Positions 14,178-22,437 of a stretch of DNA of 37,985 bases are shown here, piece by piece. The notes under the pieces were generated by a model. That model was not told the DNA's origin. It worked only from the letters and a program-made list of their open reading frames with translations, and did no database searches. This DNA is from a virus. Each line of letters begins with the position of its first letter. Position 1 is the stretch's first letter. Both the position numbers and the translations under genes were made by a program. The stretch spans positions 1-37,985 of IMG/VR virus record IMGVR_UViG_3300027834_000279; one strand, given 5' to 3'.

Positions 14178-14329
14178 GCGATCTCTTACAAATTTTGTCG
14201 GCGTTGGCTTACATAAAATTAGGCAAAAACTTGCCAAGCTGGAAATGTCGCCTAGTAGCACGCGTTGCCTTAGGGTTTCGCCAGAAGATTGCGGCACTGG
14301 GATGAGCCCCAGCCATGGAGGACTGGGTG

Positions 14330-15112
14330 TTAATTCCTAACTGAATGAGCGCACTCTAAAATATAATGGCGCTGCCGGATAAGACTTATACCTACATCCA
14401 TAATTGCCAAGCATAAGCCTACAAAGGGAATGGTTCGCTTCATCAGCCAAAGCCTTATCGCACGCGCTATTGGGGATCGCAAGGTTTCAACAGCCTGCTT
14501 GATAGCTTCACTGATAGTAAAGTCATTAATAAGTAGTTCTATATAGTTCCTGAGCTTATTGTTATCGCCTTGCTCAAGTGAATCAGCCATCCCATCTACA
14601 TAAGCAACTTGATTTTGCTCGCTCAAAAAGCCCCTGAAGTCATCTATACGATTAGGCTCAATGTTGAACACATCGGCTAATATTCGTAGTACTGCTTCCG
14701 CACAAGGGTTGAGTGTCGAGGGTGGCAATATCCAATTGATGTCGTCTTCATCACGTAAAGGGATATCCTCATTGAATGGAGCGGGGGAAAAGTTAGTACG
14801 TATCCACTCCTCACCTTCAATATCATCAAGTTCCACGAATTCAGGAACTATCCTGTCCAGTTCATTCTGCAGTACACCGAGGACTTCACTGCTGGTATCA
14901 ATTTGGTCATCGGGTGATGGGTTCAGGCATAAGAGGGCGAACTCTTGCTTCGCAGAGGCTCTAATCGCATTGATAGTGTCGTAGTCCTCTATATCCAGGT
15001 AAACGCTTCTTGGTTGACCTAACACGTTGATGGGATAACAAATCAGTGCACCGCTGCCTAGGCTTGCGCTTGTCACAAAGGCTCTTCTGCTCATTTTTTT
15101 ATTGTTTAACAT
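14330..15112 (-). CDS. Unknown protein with twin-arginine-like leader
   Basis: 260 aa. The N-terminus MSRRAFVTSASLGSGALICYPINVLG has a Ser-Arg-Arg-x-Phe twin-arginine-like motif and a hydrophobic stretch, suggesting Tat export or a membrane anchor. The middle is acidic (DDIEGEEWIRTNF, RDEDDINWILPP). Near the C-terminus TIPFVGLCLAIMDVGISLI is hydrophobic enough for a membrane helix, after a basic amphipathic part (LRSPIARAIRLWLMKR). No family recognised. Start at 15112 with GAGG about nine bases upstream. Base composition is lower in GC than the flanking D gene. It stands alone as cargo between the scar region and D: a candidate lysogenic-conversion or defence gene by position only. Confidence 0.72.
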   Translation of the reverse strand: MLNNKKMSRRAFVTSASLGSGALICYPINVLGQPRSVYLDIEDYDTINAIRASAKQEFALLCLNPSPDDQIDTSSEVLGVLQNELDRIVPEFVELDDIEGEEWIRTNFSPAPFNEDIPLRDEDDINWILPPSTLNPCAEAVLRILADVFNIEPNRIDDFRGFLSEQNQVAYVDGMADSLEQGDNNKLRNYIELLINDFTISEAIKQAVETLRSPIARAIRLWLMKRTIPFVGLCLAIMDVGISLIRQRHYILECAHSVRN

Positions 15113-15246
15113 CGTCCCCAGCCTCTTTTTAAAACGTATGGGTTCCCTAGAGACCAGTATGAGACAAGGTAAGAAGACTTAGCGGGTTAAATGCTCCATT
15201 AATACGTCTATCAGCTATAGGGCTGATGAATTTCTTAGCTGATCAG

Positions 15247-16251
15247 TCAAAATGAGGTTGGTTCTGCGGTTTTAATCTCACACCTCACCTGCGTCCCAAA
15301 CCCTCGCTCATTCAGCGAGTGCGTCACCTCCGCCACCAACCAAGCAGTGGCATCTATCTGGGGCTTGTAGCCACTAAGCGTGAGCGGCGATTCCGGCAGA
15401 ATATCCGCCCGCCCCAGTGCCAGCGTTAACTCAAACTCTGCAAGACCGCGCTGGATGCGTTGCCACTCACTGCGTGCGGCGGCCATGGCGTCGTCTTCCG
15501 TGGCGTAGGTGGGGCGTAGCTGCTTGGCGTTTTCCTCGGTACCGGCCAGTACAGTTTTGCGCTCTGCGCCCCTTGTGTCGTTCCAGTAGGCTTTTACGCC
15601 ACTGTAGGCGTCGCGATCGGTGACGCTGTAGCGGTGCTGGTCGCCGTCGCGGCGGGTGAGGGTGATGGCGGGCATGGCTTGACCGCTGGCGGTGAGTCCT
15701 TCGCCTGCCACGGTAAATAGCATGCGCCCGGCTTTGATGGCGGCAATGGCATCGTACCGTTCGCCCAGGCGGGTGAGAAAATTCAGATCCGACTCGTCGG
15801 TTTGGTCGATGTGACCAATGCGGATGCCGTTGATGGCTGCGGCCACCACTGGCTCTAACTCATTGCGGCCGGCGATGGTGGTGACGATCTCGCCCAGCGT
15901 TACGTCATGCCAGCTTTGGGTGCGTTTGCCAGGCAGCTGGCCACGCATATCCGCCGAGCGGGCGCGGATGGTGAGCTGATCTGGCGTACCGCTGTGCTGC
16001 ACTTCATCTACCGTAAAGCGGCCCTTGTCGATCAGCCCTTCATCCCGCCAGCCAAAAGCCACCTGCAGCACTGCACCGCGTGGGGGAATGGCGAGCTGGC
16101 CATCGTGATCTGCCAGGGTGATATCCAGCTGGTCGGCTTCCAGGCCGCGCTGCTCGCGTAGGGTCAAACTGATCAGGCGGCCGTTAATGCGCGGGGTGAT
16201 GTCGTTGCCATCCAGCGTGATTCGGTAGCTGGGCTTTGGGTAAGCGTTCAT
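15247..16251 (-). CDS. D: Tail hub / late control protein gpD
   Basis: 334-aa P2 gpD homologue, the baseplate hub at the tube end and relative of the T4 gp27/VgrG fold. Recognisable parts are the N-terminal PSYRITLDGNDITPRINGRLISLTL, LEADQLDITLADHDG, the ESDLNFLTRLGERYDA block and the C-terminal GYKPQIDATAWLVAEVTHSLNERG. It overlaps U by 4 bp (ATGA) and ends the F-E-T-U-D operon. Two decayed relatives of its 3' end lie at 13490-13549 and 13785-14025. Confidence 0.93.
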   Translation of the reverse strand: MNAYPKPSYRITLDGNDITPRINGRLISLTLREQRGLEADQLDITLADHDGQLAIPPRGAVLQVAFGWRDEGLIDKGRFTVDEVQHSGTPDQLTIRARSADMRGQLPGKRTQSWHDVTLGEIVTTIAGRNELEPVVAAAINGIRIGHIDQTDESDLNFLTRLGERYDAIAAIKAGRMLFTVAGEGLTASGQAMPAITLTRRDGDQHRYSVTDRDAYSGVKAYWNDTRGAERKTVLAGTEENAKQLRPTYATEDDAMAAARSEWQRIQRGLAEFELTLALGRADILPESPLTLSGYKPQIDATAWLVAEVTHSLNERGFGTQVRCEIKTAEPTSF

Positions 16252-16691
16252 ACGTAGCCCCCGGCCAGTCGCGCCACGGCGGGCAGAGCCAGGCGGCCGA
16301 TTAGGTCGGTGCGTTCGTCGTCGACGTGCTCGAGCGTGAGGTTGAACTCGATTTTTTCAGCGGCGCCGTCGCGGAAGAAGTGGGTGCTGGTTTCTTCCAC
16401 GCGGGTCACGACCCATAAGCCGTATTGGCGGCCGGTGCCTTCGACCAGCGGCCAGGCGTTGCCCTGGTCGGCCATCTCGCGGATCTCATCCAGGCTGAAA
16501 CGGCCGCCGGTGAAGGTGGGCAGTAGGGTGCCGCTGAGCGTGATGGTATCCGCGCCTGGGCCTGCAAACTGGTAGGCGGGCCGCTGCCCCACGCGGGATT
16601 GGCTGGGGTGCCGCCATTCGGTAATGCGTTTGAGTTCTTGGTAGGGCACGGTGCGGGTTTCAAACACGAACATGCCGAGGGCCATGAGCAT
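16248..16691 (-). CDS. U: Tail protein gpU
   Basis: 147-aa gpU family protein, needed to complete the P2 tail. The N-terminal MFVFETRTVPYQELKRITEWRHPSQSRVGQRPAYQFAGPGADTITLSG and later FSLDEIREMADQG...WVVTRVEETSTHF are typical. It lies between the tape measure and D as in P2 and overlaps D by four bases. Confidence 0.93.
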   Translation of the reverse strand: MLMALGMFVFETRTVPYQELKRITEWRHPSQSRVGQRPAYQFAGPGADTITLSGTLLPTFTGGRFSLDEIREMADQGNAWPLVEGTGRQYGLWVVTRVEETSTHFFRDGAAEKIEFNLTLEHVDDERTDLIGRLALPAVARLAGGYV

Positions 16692-16703
16692 GATGGGTTC
16701 CTT

Positions 16704-19433
16704 TTAATCGAGGTCGCGCATCGATGAGCGCTGGCGTGCCTGGGCGTCGCGCTGGGCGTTGGCCAGGGCGCGCTGGACTTCCTGTGCCACGTATTGGGCG
16801 AGCTGCTGTTCGTTCATGCCGGGGGCTGGGGTAACGTTGATATTGATATCGCCCATGATGAGGCCGCCCGCCTGGGCGCTGGGCGCGCTCAGCGGTGGCC
16901 GGGTATCAAACTGAATAGGTGCTTGCTGCTCGATACTGGGCATCGCCGCTGCAGGTAAGGTAGCTGCGCCCAGAGCCAGCCCGGCCCCTGCACGGGTCAC
17001 CCGTCGGGCGATCTCTTGAATGCGCCTGGCGGGTTCGTCCCGCTGGGCGTCCAGCCCTTTGTTCAGGCCATCCACCGTGTAGCCGCCCAACTGGGTAAAC
17101 ACCCGGGAGGGGCTGTTGATATCCAGCACATCGGCAAACCAGCTGCGTACGCTGCCGGCCATATTCACCACTCGGTCGCGCAGCTCGCCAAGCTTGCTAC
17201 TCAGGCCGCTGATTAAGCCATCCACCGTGAAGCCGCCTAGCTGGGCAAACACCCGGGAGGGGCTGTTGATGCCCAGCACGTTGGCGAACCAGTTACGCAC
17301 GCTACCCGCCATGCCCGTTATTCTTTCGCGCAATTCGCCCAGCTTGCCGGTTAGCCCACCGATCATGCCGTCCACAATGGCGCTACCAAGCGAGCTGAAC
17401 TGCTCGGGGATCTGTACGCCCAGGGCGCTTAAAGCGTTAGTGATGCCCTGGTAAAGCAGACCCAGCGGTGACCAGTTGATAAGTAGCTGTGCCACGCCGC
17501 TGATGCCGTTATCAAAGGCGTTTTTCACCTGCTGCCACAGCCCCAGGAAAAAGGCTTTGATGGGTTCCCAGTAGCGGTAGATCAGATAAGCCGCGGCAGC
17601 GATCGCGGCGATGGCCACGCCAATGGGGTTGGCGAGCAGGAACATGGAAACGGTGCGGAATACGCCGCCCAGCCATAGGAATGCTTTGCCCGCCATTAGG
17701 ATCTGCGGGCCGACCAGCGCCATGCCGTAGCGCACCATGGCAATGGGGCCGAGGATAGAGGCGAGCATCAGCGTTAGTGCACCGCCCGCGGTGACCAGCA
17801 CGGCCAGAATGGCGGCCACCTTGGCGATGGTACCGGCCAGCCGTGGGTTTTCATTGATCCAGCGGCCTACGCTGCGGGTGATGGCGGTGACGTTCTGGAT
17901 GAGGTCGCGCAGCGGGCCGTTGTTGGTGTCGGTGATCGAGATCCCCACTTCTTCCCAGGCCGATTTGAGCGATTTGAGGTCGCCACCGATGTTGTCGGCC
18001 ATGGTTTTCGCCACACGGGCGTTTTCACCGGCGGCGTTGGTGAGGATCTCGACAAACTGCTCGATGCCCGCGCTGCCTTGCTGGGCGATCAGTTCCGCCA
18101 TGCCGGCGCCGGGTTCCTCGCCGAAGATGTCCTTTAAGTAGGCGGCGCGGTCGGCGTTGCCCATCTCCTCGGTGGCTTTGGCTACGTCGGTGAGAATGCG
18201 GGGGATGTCCCGCAGGTTGCCTTGGGCATCTTTGGCATTGACGCCTAGGTCTGCCAGCGCCCCGGCAGCGGCCCCGGTGGGCGCGGCCAGGCGGGTGACC
18301 ATGGCGCGTAGGGTGGTGCCTGCTTGGCTGCCTTGAATGCCCACATTGCCCAGCAGCCCGGCCATGGCAGCGGACTGTTCCAGCGACATATTCATGGCCC
18401 GGGCCTGGGGCGCCACGTACTTCATGGATTCGCCGAGCATTTCCAGATCGACGTTGGCCCGGGTAGTGGTGGCGGTGAGCACATCGCCCACGCGGCCCAT
18501 CTCGGCGGGGTCTAGTCCGAAACCGGAGAGAATGTTGGAGGAGATATCCGCCGTGCGGGCGAGATCGGTGCGGTTGGCTAGTGCCAGATCGAGCATATTC
18601 GGCATGGCAGCCTGGATGGCCTCCGGATCGAAGCCTGCCATGGCCAGGTAGCCTTGCGCATCGGCGGATTGCCCCGCGCTAAAGGCGGTGGTGGCTCCTA
18701 GCTCCCGCGCTTGCTGGCGAAGGGCCTGGAAGCGTTCGTCGTCGGCTTCCATGCGGGTGAGCGCCTGCACCCGCGACATCGACTCCCCATAGGCCACGCC
18801 GGGGGCCAGCAGCCGTGCCCCGGCGTACAGCGCGGCACCGCCACTGGCCATCATGCCCGCGCCGGTACCGGCCATGTTGTTGCGCATGCTCATAGCGCGG
18901 TCGTATCGGCCACGGGCTTGGGCGGCATTGCGCTGCTGTTCGGCTAGCCGTTTTAGCCGCTGCCGCTGCTCATCCACGGCGGTGTTGGCCTGCTGTATCT
19001 CGCTGGCCAGCCGTCGTTGATCGCGGGAGAGGTGTTCGGTGCTGACGCCGTTATTTTTTAGCGAGGTACGCAGCCGCTGCAGCTGCTGGCGTTCTTCATC
19101 GTAACGCTGGCTTAGTCGGCGCGCCTGGGTAATGGCCCGTTGACGTTCGGCACGCAATGCGGTGGTGTCGCCCTGGTGGGACTGCATCTGCTGAGAGAGG
19201 CGGCGGATGCGTTCCTGCTGTTCGCGCAGGGCGGTGGTGGTTTCCGTGGATTGCCGGGTTAGGGTACGAAAGGAGTTGACGTTCTTCTGGGTGGCCTCCA
19301 GTTGCTTTAAGCGGTCACGGTTTTCGCGCATGGCTTGAGACGCGCCCTGGGAGGCGCGATCAATCGCCCGTAGCGGGCGGGTGGCCCGGTCGACGGCGTT
19401 GAGAATGACCTCAAGCTTTAGATTACGCGCCAC
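16704..19433 (-). CDS. T: Tail tape measure protein gpT
   Basis: 909-aa tape measure protein that sets tail length and is threaded through the tube. The first ~190 residues are coiled-coil (QQERIRRLSQQMQSHQ..., RDQRRLASEIQQ). A TP901-type core follows (GAMMASGGAALYAGARLL, LGATTAFSAGQSADAQGYLAMAGF), then hydrophobic segments (~560-640) and 50-residue repeats (~680-800). GTG start at 19433, overlapping the E' frame by 11 bp as in P2. Confidence 0.94.
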   Translation of the reverse strand: MARNLKLEVILNAVDRATRPLRAIDRASQGASQAMRENRDRLKQLEATQKNVNSFRTLTRQSTETTTALREQQERIRRLSQQMQSHQGDTTALRAERQRAITQARRLSQRYDEERQQLQRLRTSLKNNGVSTEHLSRDQRRLASEIQQANTAVDEQRQRLKRLAEQQRNAAQARGRYDRAMSMRNNMAGTGAGMMASGGAALYAGARLLAPGVAYGESMSRVQALTRMEADDERFQALRQQARELGATTAFSAGQSADAQGYLAMAGFDPEAIQAAMPNMLDLALANRTDLARTADISSNILSGFGLDPAEMGRVGDVLTATTTRANVDLEMLGESMKYVAPQARAMNMSLEQSAAMAGLLGNVGIQGSQAGTTLRAMVTRLAAPTGAAAGALADLGVNAKDAQGNLRDIPRILTDVAKATEEMGNADRAAYLKDIFGEEPGAGMAELIAQQGSAGIEQFVEILTNAAGENARVAKTMADNIGGDLKSLKSAWEEVGISITDTNNGPLRDLIQNVTAITRSVGRWINENPRLAGTIAKVAAILAVLVTAGGALTLMLASILGPIAMVRYGMALVGPQILMAGKAFLWLGGVFRTVSMFLLANPIGVAIAAIAAAAYLIYRYWEPIKAFFLGLWQQVKNAFDNGISGVAQLLINWSPLGLLYQGITNALSALGVQIPEQFSSLGSAIVDGMIGGLTGKLGELRERITGMAGSVRNWFANVLGINSPSRVFAQLGGFTVDGLISGLSSKLGELRDRVVNMAGSVRSWFADVLDINSPSRVFTQLGGYTVDGLNKGLDAQRDEPARRIQEIARRVTRAGAGLALGAATLPAAAMPSIEQQAPIQFDTRPPLSAPSAQAGGLIMGDININVTPAPGMNEQQLAQYVAQEVQRALANAQRDAQARQRSSMRDLD
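17041..17400 (-). repeat. 50-residue repeats in tape measure gene
   Basis: Two 150-bp units (17101-17250 and 17251-17400) and a partial third (17041-17100). Each encodes an INSPSRVF-QLGG-TVDGL...KLGELR-R...MAGSVR-WFA-VL unit. The copies differ at several bases, so this is an old in-frame duplication. Confidence 0.88.
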
Positions 19434-19560
19434 GCTGGCTCCTGCTCTCCGTGGGTGTGCTGCGCTTTCGCGCCCGTTCCCGCCACTCCATCAGCTCCCG
19501 CAGGCTGAAGTCGGCGCACTCTTCCGGTGACCAGTGGAAGACGATGGCGAGATCCGCCAT
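19423..19560 (-). CDS. E': Tail assembly protein gpE' (GpE family)
   Basis: 45-aa frame starting MADLAIVFHWSPEECADFSLRE and continuing LMEWRERARKRS, the P2 GpE' signature (FHW-P-E-----L-EL--WRE-A). It is in the -1 frame of E, with no stop between the E slippery site and this ATG, so its main form is probably the C-terminal part of a 156-aa E-E' fusion. It overlaps the T start. It acts as a tail chaperone with E, like lambda G-GT. Confidence 0.85.
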   Translation of the reverse strand: MADLAIVFHWSPEECADFSLRELMEWRERARKRSTPTESRSQRGA

Positions 19561-19586
19561 CGCATCTTCCACACAGCCAGGTAGGT

Positions 19587-19892
19587 TTATTCGCTCTCGC
19601 CCTTGGCCCGCTTCGTCAGCAAAAAACCGGCGATTTCACCACCGCACTGCACCAGGTCGGCCGGATCCATTTGGCGGACTTCGGTGGCGGTGAGCGACGG
19701 GTTGGAGAGGCGTGGGATCAGAGTGATCAGCGCATCGGTCTGCATCTGCAGCACGTCGGCCAGTGAGATACCGCGCAGCTCGCCGGATTTGGGCTTGCGC
19801 AGGGTGATCTCGCTGATGGTTTGCTCGCCGCGCTTGATGGGCTCGTCCAGCTCGATGGGATCGGTCACGGTGGCGGTGTGGGCTTTGGTCAT
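19587..19892 (-). CDS. E: Tail assembly chaperone gpE
   Basis: 101-aa gpE homologue. It contains IKRGEQTISEITLRKPKSGELRGISLADVLQMQTDAL and a conserved MDPADL near residue 77. It lies between tube protein FII and the tape measure as in P2. Near its 3' end the slippery heptamer T TTT TTG is in the correct phase (Phe90-Leu91) for -1 frameshifting into E'. It chaperones the tape measure during tail assembly. Confidence 0.92.
   Translation of the reverse strand: MTKAHTATVTDPIELDEPIKRGEQTISEITLRKPKSGELRGISLADVLQMQTDALITLIPRLSNPSLTATEVRQMDPADLVQCGGEIAGFLLTKRAKGESE
19620..19626 (-). promoter_or_regulatory. -1 ribosomal frameshift site T TTT TTG
   Basis: On the minus strand the E frame reads GGT TTT TTG CTG, an X XXY YYZ heptamer in phase. 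A -1 shift is followed by 20 sense codons and then joins the E' ATG frame exactly. P2 uses the same kind of site for E+E'. Confidence 0.85.
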
Positions 19893-19934
19893 GATGGTGT
19901 CCTGGTGTGTGAGGGTTCGAAAAAAGGGGGGGTG

Positions 19935-20447
19935 TTAAATACCTAGGCGCTGACGTCGACCGGCCAGGCGGTCTTCACCGTTGACCTTGAACACGCCGTT
20001 CACCAGGTCGATCTCGATTTTCTCGACGCCGTCGATGGTGAGCTTGTAGTAGCTGAGCGTACTGGTGACCTGGTGTTCGGTGTTTTCGCCGGATTGGGCA
20101 TCGCCCATATCGATCTCGGTGTGGCGGCCGCGCATGACGACCTCGACGGCGGAGGCGTCTTCGATATCGTCGCGTTCGTAACTGCCGGTCATGCGCAGCA
20201 TGTCGGCATCGATGCGGGCGGTACCGAAGTTGTCGAACAGGCTTTCGACCAGCCCGCCGACCGTCCACTGAACGGTGAGCAGGCCATCCTGGCCCATATC
20301 GATACCCACGGCGCCGTCCATGCCGCCGCCGCGCCACTCTTCGATCTTGCGGGTGAGGGTGGGCAAGGTGATCGACTGGACGATGCCCTGCCAGCTTTCG
20401 CCGTTGCTGAACAGGTTGAGGTCTTTGAGCTTTTTGGGGAGTGCCAT
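19935..20447 (-). CDS. FII: Major tail tube protein gpFII
   Basis: 170-aa tube protein: MALPKKLKDLNLFSNGESWQG, then VQSITLPTLTRKIEEWRGGGMDG and TEHQVTSTLSYYKLTIDGVEKIEIDLVNGVFKVNG, the P2 FII pattern and length. It polymerises into the inner tube under the sheath. It follows FI by 20 bp in the same late operon. Confidence 0.95.
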   Translation of the reverse strand: MALPKKLKDLNLFSNGESWQGIVQSITLPTLTRKIEEWRGGGMDGAVGIDMGQDGLLTVQWTVGGLVESLFDNFGTARIDADMLRMTGSYERDDIEDASAVEVVMRGRHTEIDMGDAQSGENTEHQVTSTLSYYKLTIDGVEKIEIDLVNGVFKVNGEDRLAGRRQRLGI

Positions 20448-20467
20448 GGAGTCTCTCGCTAGTCAGT

Positions 20468-21652
20468 TCAGGCGGTGGCCGCGACGCGCTCGGCGAAGTC
20501 AGCCAGGTAGGTATCGGTAATGCGTTGCTGGAAGCCGAGATCCTCCAGCGGCGGTACCGGCGTGTAGTCGTAGTCGATGCGCAGCTTGCCAGCCTTGAGG
20601 GAGGTCTGGGTGTTGAGCTCCTCGTTCAGCCAGGCGCTGCCATCCACAATCAGCCCCAGGGTTTTCAGCTCGCGGAACTTGGCGTTCAGGCCTTCGATGA
20701 TGTCCCGCGCCAATGAGGCGTGCAGGGGCAGATCCACTGCCCAGAGGTGCGCTTCGGCCACGGTGTCGGCGAGGATCTGCGCGGTGCGGGTGTAGTTCTC
20801 GAAGGGGAACAGGCTTTGCGGCCCGGCGCAGGTGCGCGAGCCCCAGAAGCGGTAGCCGCTCTGGTTGACCAGGGTGGTGACATCGGCGGCGTTGAGCAGG
20901 CCTGCATCGGTGGCGGGCGACTGCAGATCCCAGAACACGTCTTTATTGATACCGGTGACGCCATTGACCACCACGTTACTGATGGTTTTGTGCCAGCCCA
21001 CGGTTTGGTCCAGCTGGGCGCGCAGGCCCAGGGCGATGGCCACGGGGCTGATATCGACCGTGTCGGCATCGTCGGTATCGAACGCCTGCCACTGGGGCCA
21101 GATGACCATTAGCTCACGGGCGCCGAACTGGTCGCGGTAGGCGGTGACCTCGGTAATGGTCTCGCAGCCGTGGGCGTAGACATAGCCAAAGGCGCGCAGC
21201 TGCTGCAGCACCGAGACCAGGGCGGTGGCTACCGGCTGGGTATCCAGATACGGCACGCCAATAATGCGCGGCGTGACGCCCAGCTTTTGCTTGGCGGTGA
21301 GCAGCGCCTGCAGCCCAGTGCGTTGGCCTAGTTCGGTGGTGGTGCCAATCACGTTGGTGGTGGTTTCATCGGCATCAATGCCTTCTTCTACCCGCACCAC
21401 GACGATGATCGGTTTGGCTTGCTGGCTGATCGCGGTGAGGGTGTCTTTCAGCGTCCCCTGGGTACCGGCCTTGCCAATGGCGGTATCCACATTAGTGACC
21501 AGAGCGGGCTGGTTAAGGGGAAAGGTGGTGGCATCCGCATCGGAAGCGGTGCAGACCACGCCAATCACCGCCGTGGAGACGGTGCGGATGGTGCGTGTGC
21601 CGTCGTTGACTTCCGCAACGCGCACGCCGTGGTGGTATTGATCGAGTGCCAT
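20468..21652 (-). CDS. FI: Tail sheath protein gpFI
   Basis: 394-aa contractile sheath subunit matching P2 FI: N-terminal YHHGVRVAEVNDGTRTIRTVSTAVIGVVCTA; GYVYAHGCETITEVTAYRDQFGARELMVIWPQW; the C-terminal GSRTCAGPQSLFPFENYTRTAQILADTV block. It is first in the FI-FII-E-T-U-D operon, and an activator-type dyad lies 96-119 bp upstream. Confidence 0.95.
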   Translation of the reverse strand: MALDQYHHGVRVAEVNDGTRTIRTVSTAVIGVVCTASDADATTFPLNQPALVTNVDTAIGKAGTQGTLKDTLTAISQQAKPIIVVVRVEEGIDADETTTNVIGTTTELGQRTGLQALLTAKQKLGVTPRIIGVPYLDTQPVATALVSVLQQLRAFGYVYAHGCETITEVTAYRDQFGARELMVIWPQWQAFDTDDADTVDISPVAIALGLRAQLDQTVGWHKTISNVVVNGVTGINKDVFWDLQSPATDAGLLNAADVTTLVNQSGYRFWGSRTCAGPQSLFPFENYTRTAQILADTVAEAHLWAVDLPLHASLARDIIEGLNAKFRELKTLGLIVDGSAWLNEELNTQTSLKAGKLRIDYDYTPVPPLEDLGFQQRITDTYLADFAERVAATA

Positions 21653-21747
21653 GGTGACTCCTGCGCAGGTTCACTGTTCGAGTAACGAAAAGGGTGAATT
21701 CACGCAGGTATCGTGCGGGGGCTTTAGAGAGGGTGGTAGCGGTGGTG

Positions 21748-21771
21748 GGTGTGAGTGGGACGGTTTACACC
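21748..21771 (-). promoter_or_regulatory. Late-promoter activator dyad (P_F equivalent)
   Basis: 24-bp dyad GGTGT-N14-ACACC (inner bases GAGTG...GTTT) about 100 bp before FI. It has the same design and length as the sites at 29400-29423 and 35066-35089. By position it corresponds to the P2 F-operon late promoter, where Ogr binds. Confidence 0.75.
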
Positions 21772-21819
21772 GTGGGGTGTGGTAAGGTGCGAGAAAGTGA
21801 CTGTTAAGGGAATGTTGGG

Positions 21820-22410
21820 ATGAGCGGGACAGAATTAATGCTAAAGAGCTTTGGCGTAGCTTATCGTGGCTATATGGCATGGAAGTTCGAAAGGCTCCTT
21901 CAAAAAGCAGAAGCCCATGGTATGACTGAAGAGGAGTTATGTAACAGTGACCAACGATTTGCTCTTTTTATGCGGGTGGGAAGAGCATTTGAGACCTGCT
22001 CAGAAAGAGAGGTAGTGGATTACATTGCTGACGCGATGGTTGGAGGCGTCAAGTGTGGTGACGCTGATGCAAAGCCGGATTTCGCTCAAATGGCACTTTC
22101 ATCACTCTCGGGAGCTACAAAAGTTGAATTAGATATTTTGCTTTTACTCAGGAAACATCAGCGCTACACGTTAAACGTTGGTGAAGTCGAGGATAAAGAA
22201 AAAATTAATGAATACGTAGATGAATGTTGTCATGCTTTAGGGATTGATTCTCTTATGCTCGCGTCTTTATCACACAGTATGGCAAGAACTGGATTGGTAA
22301 CTCCAACCTCAAGTGGCTGGGGTGGTTTAGTGAACCATACCAATACATTGACGCCATTGGCGCGGCAATTATTCCACTATGTTGATTACTCAAGGCGGCT
22401 TACCCTATAA
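21820..22410 (+). CDS. Unknown accessory protein at Z/fun-like hotspot
   Basis: 196-aa protein, no family recognised with confidence. A helical N-terminal half (FGVAYRGYMAWKFERLLQKAEAHGMTEEEL) leads to a middle segment ATKVELDILLLLRKHQRYTL and a C-terminal part that reads like a small winged helix (LGIDSLMLASLSHSMARTGLVTP...NTLTPLARQLFHYV). The general shape recalls DUF4393/Abi-alpha-type phage-exclusion proteins, but this is only an impression. It is transcribed against the late genes, with lower GC, and sits between FI and the tail-fibre genes where P2 carries Z/fun. Ribosome site GGGA. Confidence 0.72.
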   Translation: MSGTELMLKSFGVAYRGYMAWKFERLLQKAEAHGMTEEELCNSDQRFALFMRVGRAFETCSEREVVDYIADAMVGGVKCGDADAKPDFAQMALSSLSGATKVELDILLLLRKHQRYTLNVGEVEDKEKINEYVDECCHALGIDSLMLASLSHSMARTGLVTPTSSGWGGLVNHTNTLTPLARQLFHYVDYSRRLTL

Positions 22411-22430
22411 GCCTGCCGGATGGCAGGCTT
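22409..22430. terminator. Terminator between convergent accessory genes
   Basis: Perfect stem AAGCCTGCC / GGCAGGCTT around a GGAT loop immediately after the stop of the plus-strand gene. On the plus strand CATTC follows; on the minus strand the outer AAGCC arm reads into ATAGGG. It separates the two convergent genes. Confidence 0.75.
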
Positions 22431-22437
22431 CATTCAA

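Larger units (their letters stand above)
13386..14329. other. Recombination-scar region without intact genes
   Basis: This 0.94-kb stretch holds no convincing intact gene. It is built from two decayed copies of a boundary module: a gene D 3' end joined to umuD'-3' or its downstream spacer. Copy one covers ~13490-13722 and copy two ~13785-14300. Spacer sequence at 13560-13605 matches 14172-14215. The block at 14247-14297 matches 13111-13160 behind the intact UmuD'-like gene, including GCCAGAAGATTGCGGCA. Frames that span these junctions, such as 13403-13630 and 13985-14305, are chimeric and not genes. Confidence 0.8.

Noticed and set aside
13985-14305. 106-aa plus-strand frame containing UmuD'-like residues
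   Set aside because: It starts inside an antisense D fragment and then runs out of frame after a two-base deletion; treated as a pseudogene instead.
15210-15227. ATCAGC/GCTGAT hairpin after D, resembling one at 22779-22798
   Set aside because: No T tract on either side and the shared stem is only six bases, so it was not called a terminator or a repeat family.
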